64,000 nt of DNA from Baylisascaris procyonis (Eukaryota > Nematoda > Chromadorea > Rhabditida > Ascarididae). Position 1 is the first letter of the stretch. Every line of letters starts with the position of its first letter. Where the stretch lies: positions 5,974,001 to 6,038,000 of the forward strand of contig JAZARR010000172.1 of assembly GCA_037389465.1 (NCBI GenBank). Direction: 5' to 3'. The notes beneath the pieces are model-generated. The model did not search any database. It saw only the letters and a program-made list of their open reading frames with translations, and was not told where the DNA came from. Below, piece after piece: positions 63,600 to 64,000 of the stretch. A program made the position numbers and the translations under genes.

Positions 63600-64000
63600 T
63601 AAACTACAGCTTCTCTGACAACACCTAACGCCACGTCTTCCTTCAGCGTTTCTCAGTTCGAGACATTGCCTCAGGCAGTTCCCTCATATTCTTTCACTCA
63701 CTCGAGAATTTGTGAAGGCAAAAGCCACGCTCCCAACATTTCTTTCAGATGTGGTGAAACTCCAGGAGGCCCCTGCAGGGTTGGTAAAATAAAACTTCTG
63801 CGGAGGCAAGAAGTTACTTCAGCGCACGGGTTCTTTGCAAAAAATTATGAGTGGAGGGTCCCCGTGAGCAAGTCTCCCACAGAGAGGGAGGGGGGTAGAT
63901 TCTGAACATTAGCATGCATTCAGCTCAAGATTTATAAACAAGAAATGCCTATTTCCGCCGTCGGTTCATCTCGAATTGTTTGCTGCATGCCCTTATATCT
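63600..64000. other. Window end, no gene assigned
   Basis: A plus-strand frame of 79 codons (63666-63905) and a minus-strand frame ending at a GTAAAA donor near 63.6 kb are open, but neither has a recognised domain. The sequence is less AT-rich than the introns. A G-rich run (GAGAGGGAGGGG) lies at 63883-63894. If the PHF14-like gene continues upstream, its exons start beyond the window. Confidence 0.4.

Noticed and set aside
1..64000. CRISPR array
   Set aside because: The tandem units are contiguous with no unique spacers, and the genes have introns typical of an animal.
1..64000. tRNA or rRNA genes
   Set aside because: Scanning by eye for the conserved tRNA B-box and for rRNA-like blocks found nothing convincing.

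Overview
The window looks like nuclear DNA of a nematode. It is AT-rich, its genes are split into short exons with mostly TTTCAG/TTTAG acceptors, and two genes have a trans-splice-like acceptor a few bases before the ATG. The species cannot be named from the sequence. All gene models below were assembled by hand from reading frames, splice sites and phase continuity, without RNA data.

Layout. (1) 1-24.8 kb is one tandem array of a purine-rich unit of about 22 bp centred on the palindrome GAAATATTTC. It is organised into a near-identical higher-order repeat of about 8.0-8.2 kb, each copy carrying an unrelated module of about 0.85 kb. The right edge of the array is degenerate. (2) 24.8-33.9 kb holds a weakly supported unknown gene (26.55-27.43 kb, minus) and a well supported SDHAF3/ACN9 succinate dehydrogenase assembly factor (28.87-30.08 kb, minus). 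(3) 33.9-40.35 kb is a complete nine-exon minus-strand gene for a 395-residue protein with an N-terminal pipsqueak-type HTH. (4) 40.4-46.3 kb is intergenic with small repeats. (5) 46.3-63.5 kb is a minus-strand PHF14-like PHD-finger gene with 14 phase-consistent exons. Its 5' part is unresolved and may lie outside the window. Its PHD finger is split by a 9.9 kb intron that is almost entirely a 157-copy, indel-free 60-bp satellite.

How the parts relate. The three confident genes share the minus strand but have different jobs: chromatin reading (PHF14-like), sequence-specific DNA binding (psq protein), and mitochondrial complex II assembly (SDHAF3). The gaps of 3.8 and 5.9 kb between them do not suggest a tight operon. 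The many Lys/Arg-rich open frames in the left array and the giant 2561-residue frame in the 60-bp array are by-products of repeat length and composition, not genes. The most unusual signals are the large satellite inside the PHF14-like PHD finger, the palindromic 22-bp array with higher-order structure, and a probable GC-AG intron in SDHAF3.
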